A stretch of 64,000 nt of DNA from Yersinia mollaretii ATCC 43969 (GCF_013282725.1 NZ_CP054043.1:1798001-1862000), one strand, 5' to 3'; positions 1-10,958 are shown, counted from the first letter of the stretch. The notes: generated from the sequence alone by a model not told the origin. Made by a program: numbers and translations.

Positions 1-1
1 T

Positions 2-1030
2 CCAGGCCGTTTCGACCGTCAGGTTGTGGTTGGTTTACCGGATGTCCGTGGTCGTGAACAGATTCTGAAAGTCCACATGCGCCGAGTGCCATTAGATACC
101 GATATTGATGCTTCCGTTATCGCTCGTGGTACACCTGGTTTCTCTGGTGCTGATCTGGCGAACTTGGTCAACGAAGCTGCATTGTTTGCCGCTCGAGGGA
201 ACAAGCGCGTTGTTTCAATGGTTGAGTTTGAGAAAGCGAAAGACAAAATTATGATGGGTGCGGAACGTCGCTCCATGGTAATGACAGAAGCACAGAAAGA
301 ATCTACGGCATACCATGAAGCAGGACACGCGATCATTGGTCGTCTGGTTCCTGAACATGACCCAGTGCATAAAGTGACCATTATTCCGCGTGGTCGTGCG
401 CTGGGTGTGACCTTCTTCTTACCAGAAGGTGATGCGATTAGTGCTAGCCGTCAGAAATTGGAAAGCCAGATTTCTACCTTGTATGGTGGCCGACTTGCTG
501 AAGAGATCATTTATGGCCCGGAAAAAGTATCTACCGGTGCATCGAATGATATCAAGGTTGCGACGTCTATCGCGCGTAACATGGTGACACAGTGGGGCTT
601 CTCCGAGAAGCTGGGGCCATTGCTGTATGCTGAAGAAGAGGGCGAAATATTCCTTGGCCGTTCTGTGGCAAAAGCCAAGCATATGTCCGATGAAACAGCG
701 CGTATTATCGATCAGGAAGTTAAATTGCTCATCGAGCGTAACTACCAGCGCGCACGTAAGCTGCTGTTAGAAAACATGGATGTTCTGCATTCCATGAAAG
801 ATGCGCTGATGAAGTATGAAACGATTGATGCACCACAGATTGATGACTTGATGAATCGCAAAGACGTTCGCCCGCCAGCGGGTTGGGACGATGCAGCCAA
901 AACTAAATCATCTGACAACGACACTACGCCAAAGGCACCTACGGCGGTTGAAGAACCTCGTACGCCAACGTCGGGCAATACGACGTCAGGCAATACAAAT
1001 AGTATGCCAGAGCAGTTGGGCGATAAATAA
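2..1030 (+). CDS. ftsH: FtsH, ATP-dependent zinc metalloprotease (5' end missing)
   Basis: This is the C-terminal 342 residues of the membrane-anchored AAA+ protease FtsH, which degrades LpxC, sigma-32, SecY and other substrates at the inner membrane. The reading frame is open at the left edge of the window and enters at PGRFDR, the end of the AAA module with the arginine-finger region. The zinc protease motif HEAGH follows near position 317. The transmembrane segments and Walker A/B motifs lie outside the window. The tail is low-complexity, rich in Thr, Pro, Asn and Gly, with a small repeat of T-S-G-N-T, and ends in EQLGDK as in E. coli. Downstream come a terminator hairpin and folP, the same order as in E. 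coli. Identification is firm; only the start is unknown. Confidence 0.97.
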   Translation, partial: PGRFDRQVVVGLPDVRGREQILKVHMRRVPLDTDIDASVIARGTPGFSGADLANLVNEAALFAARGNKRVVSMVEFEKAKDKIMMGAERRSMVMTEAQKESTAYHEAGHAIIGRLVPEHDPVHKVTIIPRGRALGVTFFLPEGDAISASRQKLESQISTLYGGRLAEEIIYGPEKVSTGASNDIKVATSIARNMVTQWGFSEKLGPLLYAEEEGEIFLGRSVAKAKHMSDETARIIDQEVKLLIERNYQRARKLLLENMDVLHSMKDALMKYETIDAPQIDDLMNRKDVRPPAGWDDAAKTKSSDNDTTPKAPTAVEEPRTPTSGNTTSGNTNSMPEQLGDK

Positions 1031-1070
1031 GTCAACAGTTGGCATCTAAAAGCGTTGTGATTAATATAAA

Positions 1071-1093
1071 CCTCGGGCTTGCCCGGGGTTTTT
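1071..1093 (+). terminator. Terminator after ftsH
   Basis: An 8-bp GC-rich stem (1071-1078 with 1081-1088, one G-U pair) with a two-base loop is followed by a T-rich run. It lies 40 bases after the ftsH stop and fits an intrinsic terminator that separates ftsH from folP or partly reads through. Confidence 0.8.
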
Positions 1094-1166
1094 CTTTTTC
1101 TATCGGTTATTCTTTATTTTATCGATATACCACCAAAGTGAATTGCCACTTTTAAGGCGTGAACGC

Positions 1167-2000
1167 ATGCATTTAACTGCCAGAGATCGAGTTTTGGATC
1201 TCTCTCACCCACAAGTTATGGGTATCTTGAATGTCACTCCAGATTCGTTTTCGGATGGCGGATATCACAACAATCTCGATAAAGCATTACAACATGCTCA
1301 ACTGATGTTATCAGCAGGTGCTACGCTGATTGATATTGGTGGTGAGTCCACGCGCCCTGGTGCTGTGGAAGTCAGTGAGCAAGAAGAGCTTGAGCGAGTT
1401 GTGCCTGTAGTCGAAGCACTGGCGAACCGCTTTGATGTTTGGCTATCTGTCGATACATCGAAAGCTGCGGTAATAACAGAATCAGCTCGTGCTGGTGCTC
1501 ACTTGATCAATGATATTCGTTCATTACAAGAACCCGGTGCACTTGAAGCGGCGGCCCAGAGTGGGTTACCGATATGCCTAATGCATATGCAAGGGCAACC
1601 GCAAAGTATGCAACAATCACCCTATTACGACGACTTACTGGCCGATATAAATCAGTTCTTTGAGCACCATATTGAACGTTGTGTTGCGGCCGGTATCGCA
1701 AAAAACAAATTGTTACTCGACCCAGGCTTCGGTTTCGGTAAAAATCTGGCGCATAATTACCAACTCTTGGCACGTTTAGCAGAACTTCATCATTTTGAAT
1801 TGCCATTGTTGGTGGGAATGTCGCGAAAATCGATGGTGGGCCAACTACTCAATGTTCCGCCACAACAGCGGGTTATCGGGAGTGTCGCTTGCGCTGTCAT
1901 TGCAGCAATGCAGGGCGCGCAAATTGTCAGAGTGCATGATGTCAAAGAAACCGTCGAGGCGATGCGTATCGTCGAGGCAACACTTTCAGCGAAGGGATAG
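1167..2000 (+). CDS. folP: Dihydropteroate synthase FolP
   Basis: FolP condenses 6-hydroxymethyl-dihydropterin pyrophosphate with p-aminobenzoate to make dihydropteroate, the sulfonamide-sensitive step of folate synthesis in the cytoplasm. The 277-residue protein shows the family signatures MGILNVTPDSFSDGG (pyrophosphate/pterin loop), GGESTRPGA, DPGFGFGK and GMSRKS. The ATG at 1167 gives the usual length of about 280 residues; an upstream in-frame TTG at 1143 would add eight residues and is less likely. The gene is followed after nine bases by glmM, with which it is probably cotranscribed, as in E. coli. Nothing unusual is seen. Confidence 0.96.
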   Translation: MHLTARDRVLDLSHPQVMGILNVTPDSFSDGGYHNNLDKALQHAQLMLSAGATLIDIGGESTRPGAVEVSEQEELERVVPVVEALANRFDVWLSVDTSKAAVITESARAGAHLINDIRSLQEPGALEAAAQSGLPICLMHMQGQPQSMQQSPYYDDLLADINQFFEHHIERCVAAGIAKNKLLLDPGFGFGKNLAHNYQLLARLAELHHFELPLLVGMSRKSMVGQLLNVPPQQRVIGSVACAVIAAMQGAQIVRVHDVKETVEAMRIVEATLSAKG

Positions 2001-2009
2001 AGATATATT

Positions 2010-3350
2010 ATGAGCGACCGTAAATACTTTGGCACAGATGGCATTCGCGGCAAAGTGGGTGAGAGTCCAATTACGCCTGATTTTGTATTAAAGCTTGGCT
2101 GGGCTGCCGGCAAGGTTCTGGCTCGACATGGTTCTCGTAAGATTATTATCGGTAAAGATACGCGTATTTCAGGCTATATGCTGGAGTCAGCGCTTGAGGC
2201 TGGCTTGGCAGCAGCCGGGTTATCAGCATCATTCACCGGCCCGATGCCAACGCCTGCGGTTGCTTATCTAACCCGAACCTTCCGTGCTGAAGCGGGGATC
2301 GTCATTTCAGCTTCCCATAACCCTTTCTATGACAACGGCATCAAATTCTTTTCAATTGATGGCACTAAGCTGCCTGATGATGTTGAAGAGGCGATTGAAG
2401 CAGAAATGGAGAAACCATTAACCTGCGTAGAATCCGCTGAATTAGGTAAAGCAAACCGTATCGTTGATGCCGCTGGCCGTTACATCGAATTCTGTAAGGG
2501 AACATTCCCAAGCGAACTCAGTTTGAATGAGTTGAAGATCGTGGTCGATTGCGCTAATGGGGCAACTTATCACATCGCACCAAGTGTACTACGTGAACTC
2601 GGTGCGACAGTGATCACTATTGGTTGTGAGCCGGATGGCATGAACATCAATGAAGAGTGTGGTGCCACTGATGTCCGCTTGCTACAACAGCGTGTTCTTG
2701 CCGAAAGCGCGCATGTTGGTCTGGCATTTGACGGTGATGGTGATCGGCTGATGATGGTCGATCACTTAGGTAACAAAGTCGATGGCGACCAAATTCTCTA
2801 TATTATTGCCCGTGAAGGTTTACGCCAAGGGCAGCTTAAAGGTGGTGCAGTTGGCACACTGATGAGCAATATGGGCCTGCAACTGGCGCTGAAAGAGCTA
2901 GGCATTCCATTTGTTCGTGCCAAAGTGGGCGACCGCTATGTACTTGAAGCGATGCAGGAAAAAGGCTGGCGCATTGGCGCTGAAAACTCAGGTCATGTGA
3001 TCCTGTTGGATAAAACGACTACTGGCGACGGTATTGTTGCTGGTTTGCAAGTGCTTACCGCGATGGTACGCAACCATATGAGCCTGCATGATTTGTGCAG
3101 CGGCATGAAGTTATTGCCACAAATCTTGGTGAATGTGCGTTTCTCTGGTGAGCATAACCCACTAAAATCAGATAGCGTTGAAGAAGTTACTCGCCAAGTT
3201 GAAAAAGAACTGGGTGATCGTGGCCGAGTGTTACTGCGCAAATCAGGGACCGAGCCATTAATCCGAGTTATGGTTGAAGGCGATGCCGAAGAGTCACTGA
3301 TTGCCGAAATGGCTAACCGAATTGCTGATGCTGTGAAAGCGGCAGGTTAA
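2010..3350 (+). CDS. glmM: Phosphoglucosamine mutase GlmM
   Basis: GlmM converts glucosamine-6-phosphate to glucosamine-1-phosphate, feeding UDP-GlcNAc synthesis for peptidoglycan and LPS. The 446-residue protein begins [14 protein letters not shown], the family N-terminus. It carries the catalytic phosphoserine loop ISASHNP (Ser near residue 102), the metal-binding loop DGDGDR (around residue 241), the sugar-binding loop GAENSGH and the phosphate-binding loop [12 protein letters not shown] near the C-terminus. All four active-site loops are intact and the length matches the family. It sits directly after folP, and a GC-rich hairpin lacking a U-tract follows its stop (about 3361-3383). Confidence 0.97.
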   Translation: MSDRKYFGTDGIRGKVGESPITPDFVLKLGWAAGKVLARHGSRKIIIGKDTRISGYMLESALEAGLAAAGLSASFTGPMPTPAVAYLTRTFRAEAGIVISASHNPFYDNGIKFFSIDGTKLPDDVEEAIEAEMEKPLTCVESAELGKANRIVDAAGRYIEFCKGTFPSELSLNELKIVVDCANGATYHIAPSVLRELGATVITIGCEPDGMNINEECGATDVRLLQQRVLAESAHVGLAFDGDGDRLMMVDHLGNKVDGDQILYIIAREGLRQGQLKGGAVGTLMSNMGLQLALKELGIPFVRAKVGDRYVLEAMQEKGWRIGAENSGHVILLDKTTTGDGIVAGLQVLTAMVRNHMSLHDLCSGMKLLPQILVNVRFSGEHNPLKSDSVEEVTRQVEKELGDRGRVLLRKSGTEPLIRVMVEGDAEESLIAEMANRIADAVKAAG

Positions 3351-3572
3351 TCAATTTTTTGGGGGAGGGGTTATTCTTCCCCCTGAAAAATAGGTCGAGG
3401 TTGAATAACTTGACGCTTTTTTCTGCAAATAGAACGGTGTAATGAAATTGCCCTTGCGTGTACTAGACGCTTTGGTTAGTATTCACACCCGCTTAAGTGG
3501 GTGAATAAGTCCCCCGCTGATGGGTGAGAAGCATTTAGCATGCGGTGAACCCGCAAGGATACAGGTACAACT

Positions 3573-3908
3573 ATGTACGAAGCTCTTCTGGTATTTTTCT
3601 TGCTGATTTCGATTGGGCTAGTCGCTCTGATCATGTTGCAGCAAGGTAAAGGCGCGGATATGGGAGCCTCATTCGGAGCGGGTGCATCTGCAACTCTGTT
3701 CGGTTCGAATGGTTCCGGTAACTTTATGACCCGTATGACGGCTGTATTGGCGGCGTTATTCTTCGTCATTAGCTTGATTTTGGGCAATATGAGCACCAAC
3801 CAGGGCCAAAAAGGCAGCGAGTGGGAAAACCTGGGTCAGCCAGCAAAAACTGAGCAGACTACAGCTCCGGCAGCACCAATCACGCCGAGTAGCGATATCC
3901 CGAAATAG
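3573..3908 (+). CDS. secG: SecG, protein-export membrane subunit
   Basis: SecG is the small auxiliary subunit of the SecYEG translocon. The 111-residue protein has two hydrophobic segments (about residues 2-22 and 52-72) joined by the conserved glycine-rich loop with GKGADMGASFGAG and FGSNGSGNF. A Pro/Ala/Thr-rich tail follows, as in enterobacterial SecG. It lies between glmM and tRNA-Leu(GAG), exactly as in E. coli. A 222-base gap precedes it, long enough for its own promoter. Confidence 0.96.
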   Translation: MYEALLVFFLLISIGLVALIMLQQGKGADMGASFGAGASATLFGSNGSGNFMTRMTAVLAALFFVISLILGNMSTNQGQKGSEWENLGQPAKTEQTTAPAAPITPSSDIPK

Positions 3909-3999
3909 TTTTTTAAAAGCAGTCAGTAGTAAAAGACAAAAAGAAAGTTTTAAGATGGTTGCAACGACTTAAATTGTAAAAACAACCATTTAAATCAGT

Positions 4000-4086
4000 G
4001 CCGGGGTGGTGGAATTGGTAGACACGCTACCTTGAGGTGGTAGTGCCCGATTGGGCTTACGGGTTCAAGTCCCGTCCTCGGTACCA
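4000..4086 (+). tRNA. leuU: tRNA-Leu, anticodon GAG
   Basis: The 87-base class II tRNA has a 7-bp acceptor stem, a D-arm with GGTGGAATTGGTAGACACG, anticodon loop TTGAGGT reading GAG, a long variable arm, TTCAAGTC in the T-loop and an encoded CCA end. Its place between secG and the initiator tRNA matches E. coli leuU. Confidence 0.96.
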
Positions 4087-4146
4087 AATAAGTCAGATAA
4101 CTTGCTTTTTAGTCTTGATCAACGTAATATTTGCCACGTTTTCGGA

Positions 4147-4221
<75 letters not shown>

Positions 4222-4223
<2 letters not shown>

Positions 4224-4244
4224 CTTTCCTAAAGTGTTTTTTTT
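4222..4244 (+). terminator. Terminator at the end of metY
   Basis: CACTTT (4222-4227) pairs with AAAGTG (4231-4236) and is followed by eight T residues. The stem overlaps the encoded CCA end of the tRNA, so termination and 3' processing are close together. Read-through would feed rimP-nusA. Confidence 0.75.
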
Positions 4245-4355
4245 CAAATGTTGTATTCGGTAGACCTCAGATACTTTCGATTTCAATTTGAAAAAAATAC
4301 TTGTCAGAAAGTTGCACCGAAGCCGCTTTGCGGCAAACAGGGTCCAGTTGCATAA

Positions 4356-4378
4356 AGCCCCGAATTTCGGGGTTTTTT
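4356..4378 (+). terminator. Terminator or attenuator ahead of rimP
   Basis: GCCCCGAA pairs with TTCGGGG(T) and is followed by six T residues. It stands between metY and rimP, where E. coli has partial terminators in the metY-nusA operon leader. An attenuation role is inferred from position only. Confidence 0.8.
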
Positions 4379-4438
4379 GTTATTTGACAGCAAAATCACT
4401 GGGCTATTAGGCCCTTTTTTTATGTCTTGGGGGTGGGC

Positions 4439-4891
4439 TTGTCCACATTAGAACAAAAGTTAACAGAGATAATTTCAGCACCGGTTGAGGCCTTAGGCTA
4501 CGAATTAGTCGGCATCGAGTTCATCCGGGGGCGCCAATCGACGCTACGAATCTATATTGATAGTGACGACGGAATCACTGTTGATGCTTGTGCTGATGTC
4601 AGCCACCAGGTCAGCGCTGTCTTGGACGTAGAAGATCCCATTACAGTAGCTTACAACTTAGAAGTTTCCTCTCCGGGCCTTGATCGCCCCATGTTCACTG
4701 CTGAACACTATACTCGTTACCTCGGTGAAGAAGTCACTCTGGTTTTGCGTATGGCAATGCAGAACCGCCGTAAATGGCAGGGCATTATCAAAGCCGTTGA
4801 TGGTGAAATGATCACGGTTACTGTGGATGGAAAAGATGAAGTGTTCGCGCTGAGCAACATCCAGAAAGCGAATCTGGTACCCCACTTTTAA
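4439..4891 (+). CDS. rimP: Ribosome maturation factor RimP
   Basis: RimP assists late 30S subunit assembly. The 150-residue protein follows the E. coli sequence almost throughout, with motifs [23 protein letters not shown] and [11 protein letters not shown]. The start is a TTG at 4439 preceded by a G-rich ribosome-binding site; it gives exactly the family length and the same L-S-T-L-E-Q start as E. coli. GTG at 4433 and TTG at 4427 are alternatives. The two-domain architecture (alpha/beta plus an SH3-like barrel) is known for the family. It is the first protein gene of the nusA-infB operon. Confidence 0.95.
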   Translation: MSTLEQKLTEIISAPVEALGYELVGIEFIRGRQSTLRIYIDSDDGITVDACADVSHQVSAVLDVEDPITVAYNLEVSSPGLDRPMFTAEHYTRYLGEEVTLVLRMAMQNRRKWQGIIKAVDGEMITVTVDGKDEVFALSNIQKANLVPHF

Positions 4892-4912
4892 AGTTTGGAT
4901 GAGGCAACTAGG

Positions 4913-6400
4913 ATGAACAAAGAGATTCTGGCTGTTGTAGAAGCAGTTTCCAATGAGAAATCCCTTCCGCGCGAGAAGATTTTTGAGGCGTTGGAAACCG
5001 CTCTAGCGACAGCGACCAAGAAAAAATACGAACAAGAAATTGAAGTTCGCGTCAGCATTGACCGTAAAACCGGTGATTTCGACACTTTCCGTCGTTGGGT
5101 CGCTGTTAACGAAGTCACGATGCCAACACGTGAAATTACGTTAGAAGCGGCTCAGTACGAAGACCCATCGCTCCAGTTGGGCGATTATGTCGAAGACCAG
5201 ATTGAATCTGTGACTTTTGACCGCATTACCACTCAAACCGCCAAACAAGTTATCGTACAAAAAGTACGTGAAGCTGAACGGGCCATGGTTGTTGAGCAGT
5301 TCCGTCAGTACTTGGGCGAGATTGTCACGGGTATAGTGAAAAAAGTTAACCGTGACAGTATTGCGCTGGATCTGGGTAACAACGCTGAAGCCGTTATTGG
5401 CCGTGAAGACATGCTGCCGCGTGAAAACTTCCGTCCAGGTGACCGTATCCGTGGCGTTCTGTATGATGTACGTCCAGAAGCTCGCGGTGCTCAGTTATTT
5501 GTCAGCCGTTCACGTCCTGAAATGCTGATCGAACTGTTCCGTATTGAAGTGCCGGAAATCGGCGAAGAATTGATCGAAATTAAAGCGGCTGCCCGTGATC
5601 CGGGTTCGCGTGCTAAAATTGCGGTCAAAACCAACGACAAACGTATCGACCCTGTCGGTGCTTGCGTCGGGATGCGTGGTGCCCGTGTTCAGGCTGTTTC
5701 TAGCGAACTTGGCGGCGAGCGCATTGATATTGTATTGTGGGATGATAATCCAGCCCAGTTTGTTATTAACGCCATGGCGCCAGCTGATGTTGCGTCTATT
5801 GTTGTTGATGAAGACAGACACACGATGGATGTTGCCGTTGAAGCCAGTAACCTGGCACAGGCAATTGGCCGTAACGGCCAGAACGTACGTTTAGCAGCAC
5901 AATTGAGTGGCTGGGAACTGAACGTAATGACGGCGGACGATCTTCAGGCGAAACATCAGGCCGAGGCTCATGCCGCTATTGATACCTTCACCAAATATCT
6001 TGATATCGATGAGGACTTTGCCACTGTGTTGGTAGAGGAAGGTTTCTCTTCTCTGGAAGAGTTGGCTTACGTGCCAATGAAAGAACTTCTGGAAATCGAT
6101 GGTCTTGACGAAGATACGGTTGAAGCGCTGCGTGATCGCGCCAAAGCTGCATTGACCACGCTGGCCCTGGCACAAGAAGAAAGTCTTGGCGACCAAAAAC
6201 CCGCTGATGATCTGCTGAACTTGGCGGGTCTGGAACGTAGCATGGCATTCAAATTGGCTGCGCGCGGTGTGTGTACGCTGGAAGATCTTGCCGAGCAGGG
6301 TATCGACGATCTAGCAGATATTGAAGGGCTTAGCGATGAGCAAGCCGGCGAGCTGATTATGGCCGCACGTAATATCTGTTGGTTTGGCGATAACGCGTAA
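4913..6400 (+). CDS. nusA: Transcription termination/antitermination factor NusA
   Basis: NusA binds RNA polymerase and promotes pausing, intrinsic termination, Rho function or antitermination depending on partners. The 495-residue protein has the RNAP-binding N-domain (about 1-125), S1 domain (about 135-200), two KH domains (about 200-345) containing [12 protein letters not shown] and [12 protein letters not shown], and two C-terminal acidic repeats as in gamma-proteobacteria. The ATG at 4913 ([13 protein letters not shown]) matches E. coli; an upstream in-frame start at 4895 is not preferred. It follows rimP by 21 bases and precedes infB by 24. Confidence 0.97.
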   Translation: MNKEILAVVEAVSNEKSLPREKIFEALETALATATKKKYEQEIEVRVSIDRKTGDFDTFRRWVAVNEVTMPTREITLEAAQYEDPSLQLGDYVEDQIESVTFDRITTQTAKQVIVQKVREAERAMVVEQFRQYLGEIVTGIVKKVNRDSIALDLGNNAEAVIGREDMLPRENFRPGDRIRGVLYDVRPEARGAQLFVSRSRPEMLIELFRIEVPEIGEELIEIKAAARDPGSRAKIAVKTNDKRIDPVGACVGMRGARVQAVSSELGGERIDIVLWDDNPAQFVINAMAPADVASIVVDEDRHTMDVAVEASNLAQAIGRNGQNVRLAAQLSGWELNVMTADDLQAKHQAEAHAAIDTFTKYLDIDEDFATVLVEEGFSSLEELAYVPMKELLEIDGLDEDTVEALRDRAKAALTTLALAQEESLGDQKPADDLLNLAGLERSMAFKLAARGVCTLEDLAEQGIDDLADIEGLSDEQAGELIMAARNICWFGDNA

Positions 6401-6424
6401 TAAACTGTAGCAGGAAGGAACAGC

Positions 6425-9103
6425 ATGACAGATGTAACCGTAAAATCACTGGCCGCTGAGATTCAGACACCAGTTGATCGCCTGGTACAGCAATTTGCTG
6501 ATGCAGGGATCAACAAATCTGAAGTAGACTCAGTTACCCAGCAAGAAAAAGAAACATTGCTGGCGCACTTAAACCGTGAACACGGCAGTGCGCCTAATAA
6601 ACTCACGTTGCAACGCAAAACGCGTAGCACCTTGAATATTCCGAGCACCGGCGGAAAAAGTAAATCGGTGCAAATCGAGGTCCGCAAGAAACGCACTTAT
6701 GTAAATACGCCGGAAGCTGAACAAGCGAAAGCGGAAGAGCAGGCACAGCGTGAAGCGGAAGAGCAGGCACAACGTGAAGCGGAAGCAGCAGCGCAGAAAA
6801 TCGCTGAAGAAAAAGCTAAACGTGCGGCCGAAGAACAAGCCAAACGTGAGGCCGCTGAAAAAGCTAAACGCCAAGCAGCGGAAAAAGAAAAAGTGACGAA
6901 TCAACAAACCGACGAAAAAACCAAGCCAGCTCAGACTGATAAAGCACGCCGTGAAGCTGAAGCTGCCGAGCTGAAACGCTCAGTAGAAGAAGAGACACGC
7001 CGTAAGGTCGAGGAAGACGCTAAACGCGTTGCTGAGGAAGCCCGTAAGATGGCAGCCGAAAACGAAGGTAAATGGCCAGAACCTGTGGCAGAACAAACCG
7101 AATCTGCTGACTACCATGTCACCACCTCACAACATGCACGCGCCGCAGAAGATGAAAACGACGCCAAAGTTGAAGGTGATCGCCGTAGCCGTACTCGTGG
7201 TGGAAAGGCAACCAAGCAGAAAAAAGGCAATAAACTCTCAGAGTCTAAAGCAGACCGCGAAGAAGCTCGTGCTGTTGGCCGTAAAGGCAAACGTAAACCA
7301 AGCACATTGCAGCAGAGCTTCAACAAGCCTGTTGTTGCGGTTAACCGCGATGTAGTCATTGGCGAGACTGTAACTGTCGCTGAATTGGCGAATAAAATGG
7401 CTGTAAAAGGCTCTCAGGTCATCAAAGCGATGATGAAACTGGGCGCAATGGCAACCATTAATCAGGTTATCGACCAAGAAACAGCACAGATGGTTGCTGA
7501 AGAAATGGGCCACAAAGTCATCCTGCGTCGTGAAAACGAGCTGGAAGAAGCACTGATGAGTGACCGTGATACTGGCATTGAAGCTACTGCCGAGCACCGC
7601 GCACCCGTCGTAACCATCATGGGCCACGTTGACCACGGTAAAACCTCTCTGCTGGACTACATCCGCTCCACGAAAGTGGCGTCAGGTGAAGCTGGCGGTA
7701 TTACTCAGCACATCGGTGCTTATCACGTTGAAACTGAAAACGGCATGATCACCTTCCTGGATACCCCAGGACACGCCGCGTTTACTTCAATGCGTGCCCG
7801 TGGTGCCCAGGCAACGGACATCGTGGTACTGGTTGTTGCAGCTGACGATGGCGTGATGCCACAAACTATCGAAGCTATTCAGCATGCCAAAGCGGCGAAA
7901 GTGCCGGTTGTGGTTGCAGTGAACAAGATCGATAAACCAGAAGCTGATCCAGACCGCGTTAAAACCGAACTGTCTCAGTACGGTATCCAGCCAGAAGAGT
8001 GGGGCGGTGACTCTCAGTTCATCAACGTATCTGCGAAAGCCGGTATCGGTATTGATGAGTTGCTGAACGCGATCCTGTTGCAAGCTGAAGTTCTGGAGCT
8101 GAAAGCGGTTCGTACTGGCATGGCAAACGGTGTTGTTATCGAATCCTTCTTGGATAAAGGCCGTGGCCCTGTTGCTACCGTGCTGGTTCAACAAGGTACA
8201 TTGAACAAAGGCGATATCGTACTGTGTGGCTTCGAGTATGGCCGTGTACGTGCGATGCGTGATGAGTTAGGCCGTGATATCACGTCTGCGGGTCCATCTA
8301 TCCCCGTTGAGATTCTGGGCCTGTCCAGTGTTCCTGCTGCGGGTGATGAAGTGACTGTTGTTCGTGACGAGAAAAAAGCCCGTGAAGTTGCACTGTATCG
8401 TCAGGGCAAATTCCGTGAAGTTAAGCTGGCTCGTCAACAGAAATCCAAGCTGGAAAACATGTTTGCTAACATGACCGAAGGCGAAGTTTCTGAACTGAAC
8501 ATCGTAATCAAGTCTGACGTTCAGGGCTCTTGTGAGGCTATCTGCGACTCACTGGAAAAACTGTCTACCGATGAAGTGAAAGTCCGCATTGTCGGTTCAG
8601 GCGTGGGTGGTATCACAGAAACTGATGCAACACTGGCTGCTGCTTCTGGCGCGATTATCCTTGGCTTTAACGTTCGTGCTGATGCTTCAGCGCGCCGTGT
8701 GGTAGAAACCGAAGGTCTGGATCTGCGTTACTACTCAGTCATTTATAGCCTGATTGATGAAGTTAAACAGGCGATGAGCGGTATGCTGGCACCTGAGTAC
8801 AAACAGCAAATCATTGGCTTGGCTGAAGTACGTGATGTGTTTAAATCACCGAAATTCGGTGCTATTGCAGGCTGTATGGTTACTGAAGGTGTGATTAAGC
8901 GTAATAATCCAATCCGTGTTCTGCGTGACAACGTAGTTATCTATGAAGGCGAGCTGGAATCTCTGCGCCGCTTCAAAGATGACGTTAACGAAGTGCGTAA
9001 TGGCATGGAATGTGGTATCGGCGTTAAGAACTACAACGACGTCCGTACTGGTGATGTAATCGAAGTCTTCGAAATTATCGAAATCAAACGTACTATCGAT
9101 TAA
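6425..9103 (+). CDS. infB: Translation initiation factor IF-2
   Basis: IF-2 is the GTPase that places fMet-tRNA on the 30S subunit and promotes subunit joining. The 892-residue protein has an N-terminal IF2 domain (about 1-55) and a long charged Ala/Glu/Lys/Arg-rich helix (about 95-215). After a basic linker come a second IF2_N-type domain and the G domain, with GHVDHGKTS (G1), DTPGH (G3) and NKID (G4), then the beta-barrel and C-terminal tRNA-binding domains. Shorter isoforms from internal starts are known in E. coli; they were not assigned here. The charged region contains a 24-bp tandem duplication listed separately. Confidence 0.97.
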   Translation: MTDVTVKSLAAEIQTPVDRLVQQFADAGINKSEVDSVTQQEKETLLAHLNREHGSAPNKLTLQRKTRSTLNIPSTGGKSKSVQIEVRKKRTYVNTPEAEQAKAEEQAQREAEEQAQREAEAAAQKIAEEKAKRAAEEQAKREAAEKAKRQAAEKEKVTNQQTDEKTKPAQTDKARREAEAAELKRSVEEETRRKVEEDAKRVAEEARKMAAENEGKWPEPVAEQTESADYHVTTSQHARAAEDENDAKVEGDRRSRTRGGKATKQKKGNKLSESKADREEARAVGRKGKRKPSTLQQSFNKPVVAVNRDVVIGETVTVAELANKMAVKGSQVIKAMMKLGAMATINQVIDQETAQMVAEEMGHKVILRRENELEEALMSDRDTGIEATAEHRAPVVTIMGHVDHGKTSLLDYIRSTKVASGEAGGITQHIGAYHVETENGMITFLDTPGHAAFTSMRARGAQATDIVVLVVAADDGVMPQTIEAIQHAKAAKVPVVVAVNKIDKPEADPDRVKTELSQYGIQPEEWGGDSQFINVSAKAGIGIDELLNAILLQAEVLELKAVRTGMANGVVIESFLDKGRGPVATVLVQQGTLNKGDIVLCGFEYGRVRAMRDELGRDITSAGPSIPVEILGLSSVPAAGDEVTVVRDEKKAREVALYRQGKFREVKLARQQKSKLENMFANMTEGEVSELNIVIKSDVQGSCEAICDSLEKLSTDEVKVRIVGSGVGGITETDATLAAASGAIILGFNVRADASARRVVETEGLDLRYYSVIYSLIDEVKQAMSGMLAPEYKQQIIGLAEVRDVFKSPKFGAIAGCMVTEGVIKRNNPIRVLRDNVVIYEGELESLRRFKDDVNEVRNGMECGIGVKNYNDVRTGDVIEVFEIIEIKRTID
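6731..6778 (+). repeat. 24-bp in-frame tandem repeat in infB
   Basis: Two adjacent 24-base units (6731-6754 and 6755-6778) differ at one base and encode the octapeptide AEEQAQRE twice. They lie in the IF-2 charged linker helix. The near identity points to recent slippage or duplication, and copy number could vary between strains. Confidence 0.9.
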
Positions 9104-9128
9104 TCGCCTCAGATCTGCTTATATCCAT

Positions 9129-9150
9129 TTGGGGGGCCTTGGCCCCCCAA
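9129..9150 (+). other. Strong hairpin between infB and rbfA
   Basis: TTGGGGGGCC and GGCCCCCCAA form a perfect 10-bp stem around two T residues. No T-tract follows, and the rbfA ribosome-binding site begins about ten bases later. It is better read as an mRNA processing, stability or partial attenuation signal than as a full terminator. Confidence 0.75.
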
Positions 9151-9168
9151 CTTGTCTGGAGAATCCAA

Positions 9169-9579
9169 ATGGCAAAAGAATTCAGCCGTTCTCAGCGTGT
9201 TTCGCAGGAAATGCAAAAAGAGATCGCACTCATCTTACAGCGTGAAATCAAAGACCCGCGTGTTGGCATGGCTACCGTATCAGGTATCGAGCTGTCGCGT
9301 GATTTGGCTTACGCTAAAGTTTTTGTGACCTTTTTGAACGTATTAACCGATAACGCAGATCCGGATACGGTAAAAAATGGCATTAAAGCACTGCAAGATG
9401 CCTCCGGTTATATCCGCACTTTGCTGGGTAAAGCGATGCGTCTGCGTATCGTGCCAGAACTGACCTTCGCTTATGACAACTCTCTGATTGAAGGGATGCG
9501 GATGTCTAACTTGGTGACGAACGTTATCAAAAATGATGTAGAACGTCAGGTTAATCCAGGTAGCGACGAGGAGAAGTAA
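9169..9579 (+). CDS. rbfA: Ribosome-binding factor A
   Basis: RbfA is a cold-shock 30S maturation factor with a KH-like fold that acts on the 16S rRNA 5' helix. The 136-residue protein starts [11 protein letters not shown] at 9169, preceded by CTGGAGA; an upstream in-frame start at 9139 lies inside the preceding hairpin and is rejected. The family motif [12 protein letters not shown] and the R-I-V-P-E-L segment are present. Its TAA stop overlaps the truB ATG by one base, indicating translational coupling. Confidence 0.96.
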   Translation: MAKEFSRSQRVSQEMQKEIALILQREIKDPRVGMATVSGIELSRDLAYAKVFVTFLNVLTDNADPDTVKNGIKALQDASGYIRTLLGKAMRLRIVPELTFAYDNSLIEGMRMSNLVTNVIKNDVERQVNPGSDEEK

Positions 9580-10523
9580 TGGGTCGTCCACGTCGTCGCG
9601 GCCGTGACATTAACGGCGTTCTGTTATTGGATAAGCCGCTGGGCCTCTCCTCTAATGACGTTTTACAGAAAGTAAAACGCCTCTTTAGCGCGAACCGCGC
9701 AGGGCATACAGGTGCGCTTGATCCACTGGCAACCGGTATGCTGCCTATCTGTCTGGGCGAAGCGACCAAATTTTCCCAATTTTTGCTGGATTCAGATAAA
9801 CGCTACCGCGTAGTCGCTCGTTTAGGGCAACGTACTGATACTTCGGATGCCGAAGGTGCGTTAATCAGCGAGCGAGAGGTCAACGTGACTCAGGCTCAGA
9901 TGGATGCTGCTCTGGAGAGTTTCCGTGGCGATAGTCAGCAAATTCCATCTATGTATTCTGCGCTCAAGCACCAAGGTAAACCGTTGTATGAATATGCCCG
10001 TCAGGGGATTGAAGTAGAGCGTGAAGCCCGCAGTATTACAGTGTACGAATTGCTCTTTATCCGCTGGGAAGGCAACGATCTTGAGCTGGAAATTCACTGT
10101 TCCAAAGGCACTTATATTCGCACCATCATTGATGATTTGGGTGAGTTGTTAGGTTGCGGCGCACATGTCAGTTATCTGCGTCGGTTGCAAGTGGCCACTT
10201 ACCCGAGTGACCGCATGGTGACTTTAGAACAGCTAAAAGCCATGGTTGAAACGGCTCAGGCAGAGGAGCGTTCACCAAATCCAGAACTGGATATTCTGCT
10301 GCTCCCGATGGACAGTGCAGTATTAAACTTCCCTGAAGTCAATCTGTTACCCGCAGTAGCTGCCTATGTTAAACAGGGGCAACCGGTGCATGTATCTGGC
10401 GCTCCTGATGAAGGAATGGTCCGTATCACTGAAGGCGAAGAGCGCAATTTTATTGGTATTGGCACTATCGCAGAAGATGGTCGAGTTGCACCGAAACGTT
10501 TGGTTGTGGAATACACCGAGTAG
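9579..10523 (+). CDS. truB: tRNA pseudouridine-55 synthase TruB
   Basis: TruB isomerises U55 in the T-loop of tRNAs and also acts as a tRNA chaperone. The 314-residue protein carries the catalytic motif [12 protein letters not shown] with the nucleophilic Asp near residue 48. Further family segments are [34 protein letters not shown] and a C-terminal PUA domain. It overlaps rbfA by one base and belongs to the nusA operon; the next gene, rpsO, has its own promoter. Confidence 0.97.
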   Translation: MGRPRRRGRDINGVLLLDKPLGLSSNDVLQKVKRLFSANRAGHTGALDPLATGMLPICLGEATKFSQFLLDSDKRYRVVARLGQRTDTSDAEGALISEREVNVTQAQMDAALESFRGDSQQIPSMYSALKHQGKPLYEYARQGIEVEREARSITVYELLFIRWEGNDLELEIHCSKGTYIRTIIDDLGELLGCGAHVSYLRRLQVATYPSDRMVTLEQLKAMVETAQAEERSPNPELDILLLPMDSAVLNFPEVNLLPAVAAYVKQGQPVHVSGAPDEGMVRITEGEERNFIGIGTIAEDGRVAPKRLVVEYTE

Positions 10524-10539
10524 GGTCTAGCGGCCTTTC

Positions 10540-10568
10540 TTGCGATCCCGTGGCTCAAAGAGTAGAAT
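10540..10568 (+). promoter_or_regulatory. Candidate sigma-70 promoter of rpsO
   Basis: TTGCGA (10540-10545) and TAGAAT (10563-10568) are separated by 17 bases. They lie in the truB-rpsO gap, where E. coli rpsO has its main promoter. The roughly 70-base leader before the rpsO ATG is where S15 autoregulates translation in E. coli; its fold was not verified here. Confidence 0.65.
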
Positions 10569-10645
10569 AGTGCGGCTTACATATTGGGTTGCTGAATTAG
10601 AGATCGGCGCCTGTCTTAATTTATCTATATATTTGGAGTTGTATC

Positions 10646-10915
10646 ATGTCTCTAAGTGTTGAAGCGAAAGCTAAAATTGTTGCTGACTTCGGTCGCGGTG
10701 AAAATGACACCGGTTCAAGCGAAGTTCAGGTTGCTCTGTTGACTGCTCAAATTAACCATTTGCAAGGTCACTTCTCCGAGCACAAAAAAGATCACCATAG
10801 CCGTCGTGGTCTGCTGCGTATGGTATCCACGCGTCGTAAGCTGCTGGACTACCTGAAGCGTGAAGATGTAGCACGTTATGCTTCCCTGATCGAGCGTCTG
10901 GGTCTGCGTCGCTAA
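10646..10915 (+). CDS. rpsO: 30S ribosomal protein S15
   Basis: S15 is a primary 16S rRNA-binding protein of the 30S platform. The 89-residue product has the standard length and family signatures, including [24 protein letters not shown] and the C-terminal [13 protein letters not shown]. It sits between truB and pnp as in E. coli, with its own promoter upstream and a strong terminator just after the stop. Confidence 0.98.
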   Translation: MSLSVEAKAKIVADFGRGENDTGSSEVQVALLTAQINHLQGHFSEHKKDHHSRRGLLRMVSTRRKLLDYLKREDVARYASLIERLGLRR

Positions 10916-10931
10916 GTCTGCGAGTTTCGGG

Positions 10932-10958
10932 AAAAAGGGGCCAATAGGCCCCTTTTTT
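10932..10958 (+). terminator. rpsO terminator
   Basis: A-rich and GGGGCC sequence (10932-10942) pairs with GGCCCC plus a T-run (10947-10958) around the tetraloop AATA. This is a textbook intrinsic terminator 16 bases after the rpsO stop, equivalent to the E. coli rpsO t1 signal. Confidence 0.92.

Noticed and set aside
3361..3383. Terminator after glmM
   Set aside because: A 7-bp GC stem exists, but it is followed by A residues instead of T residues on the coding strand.
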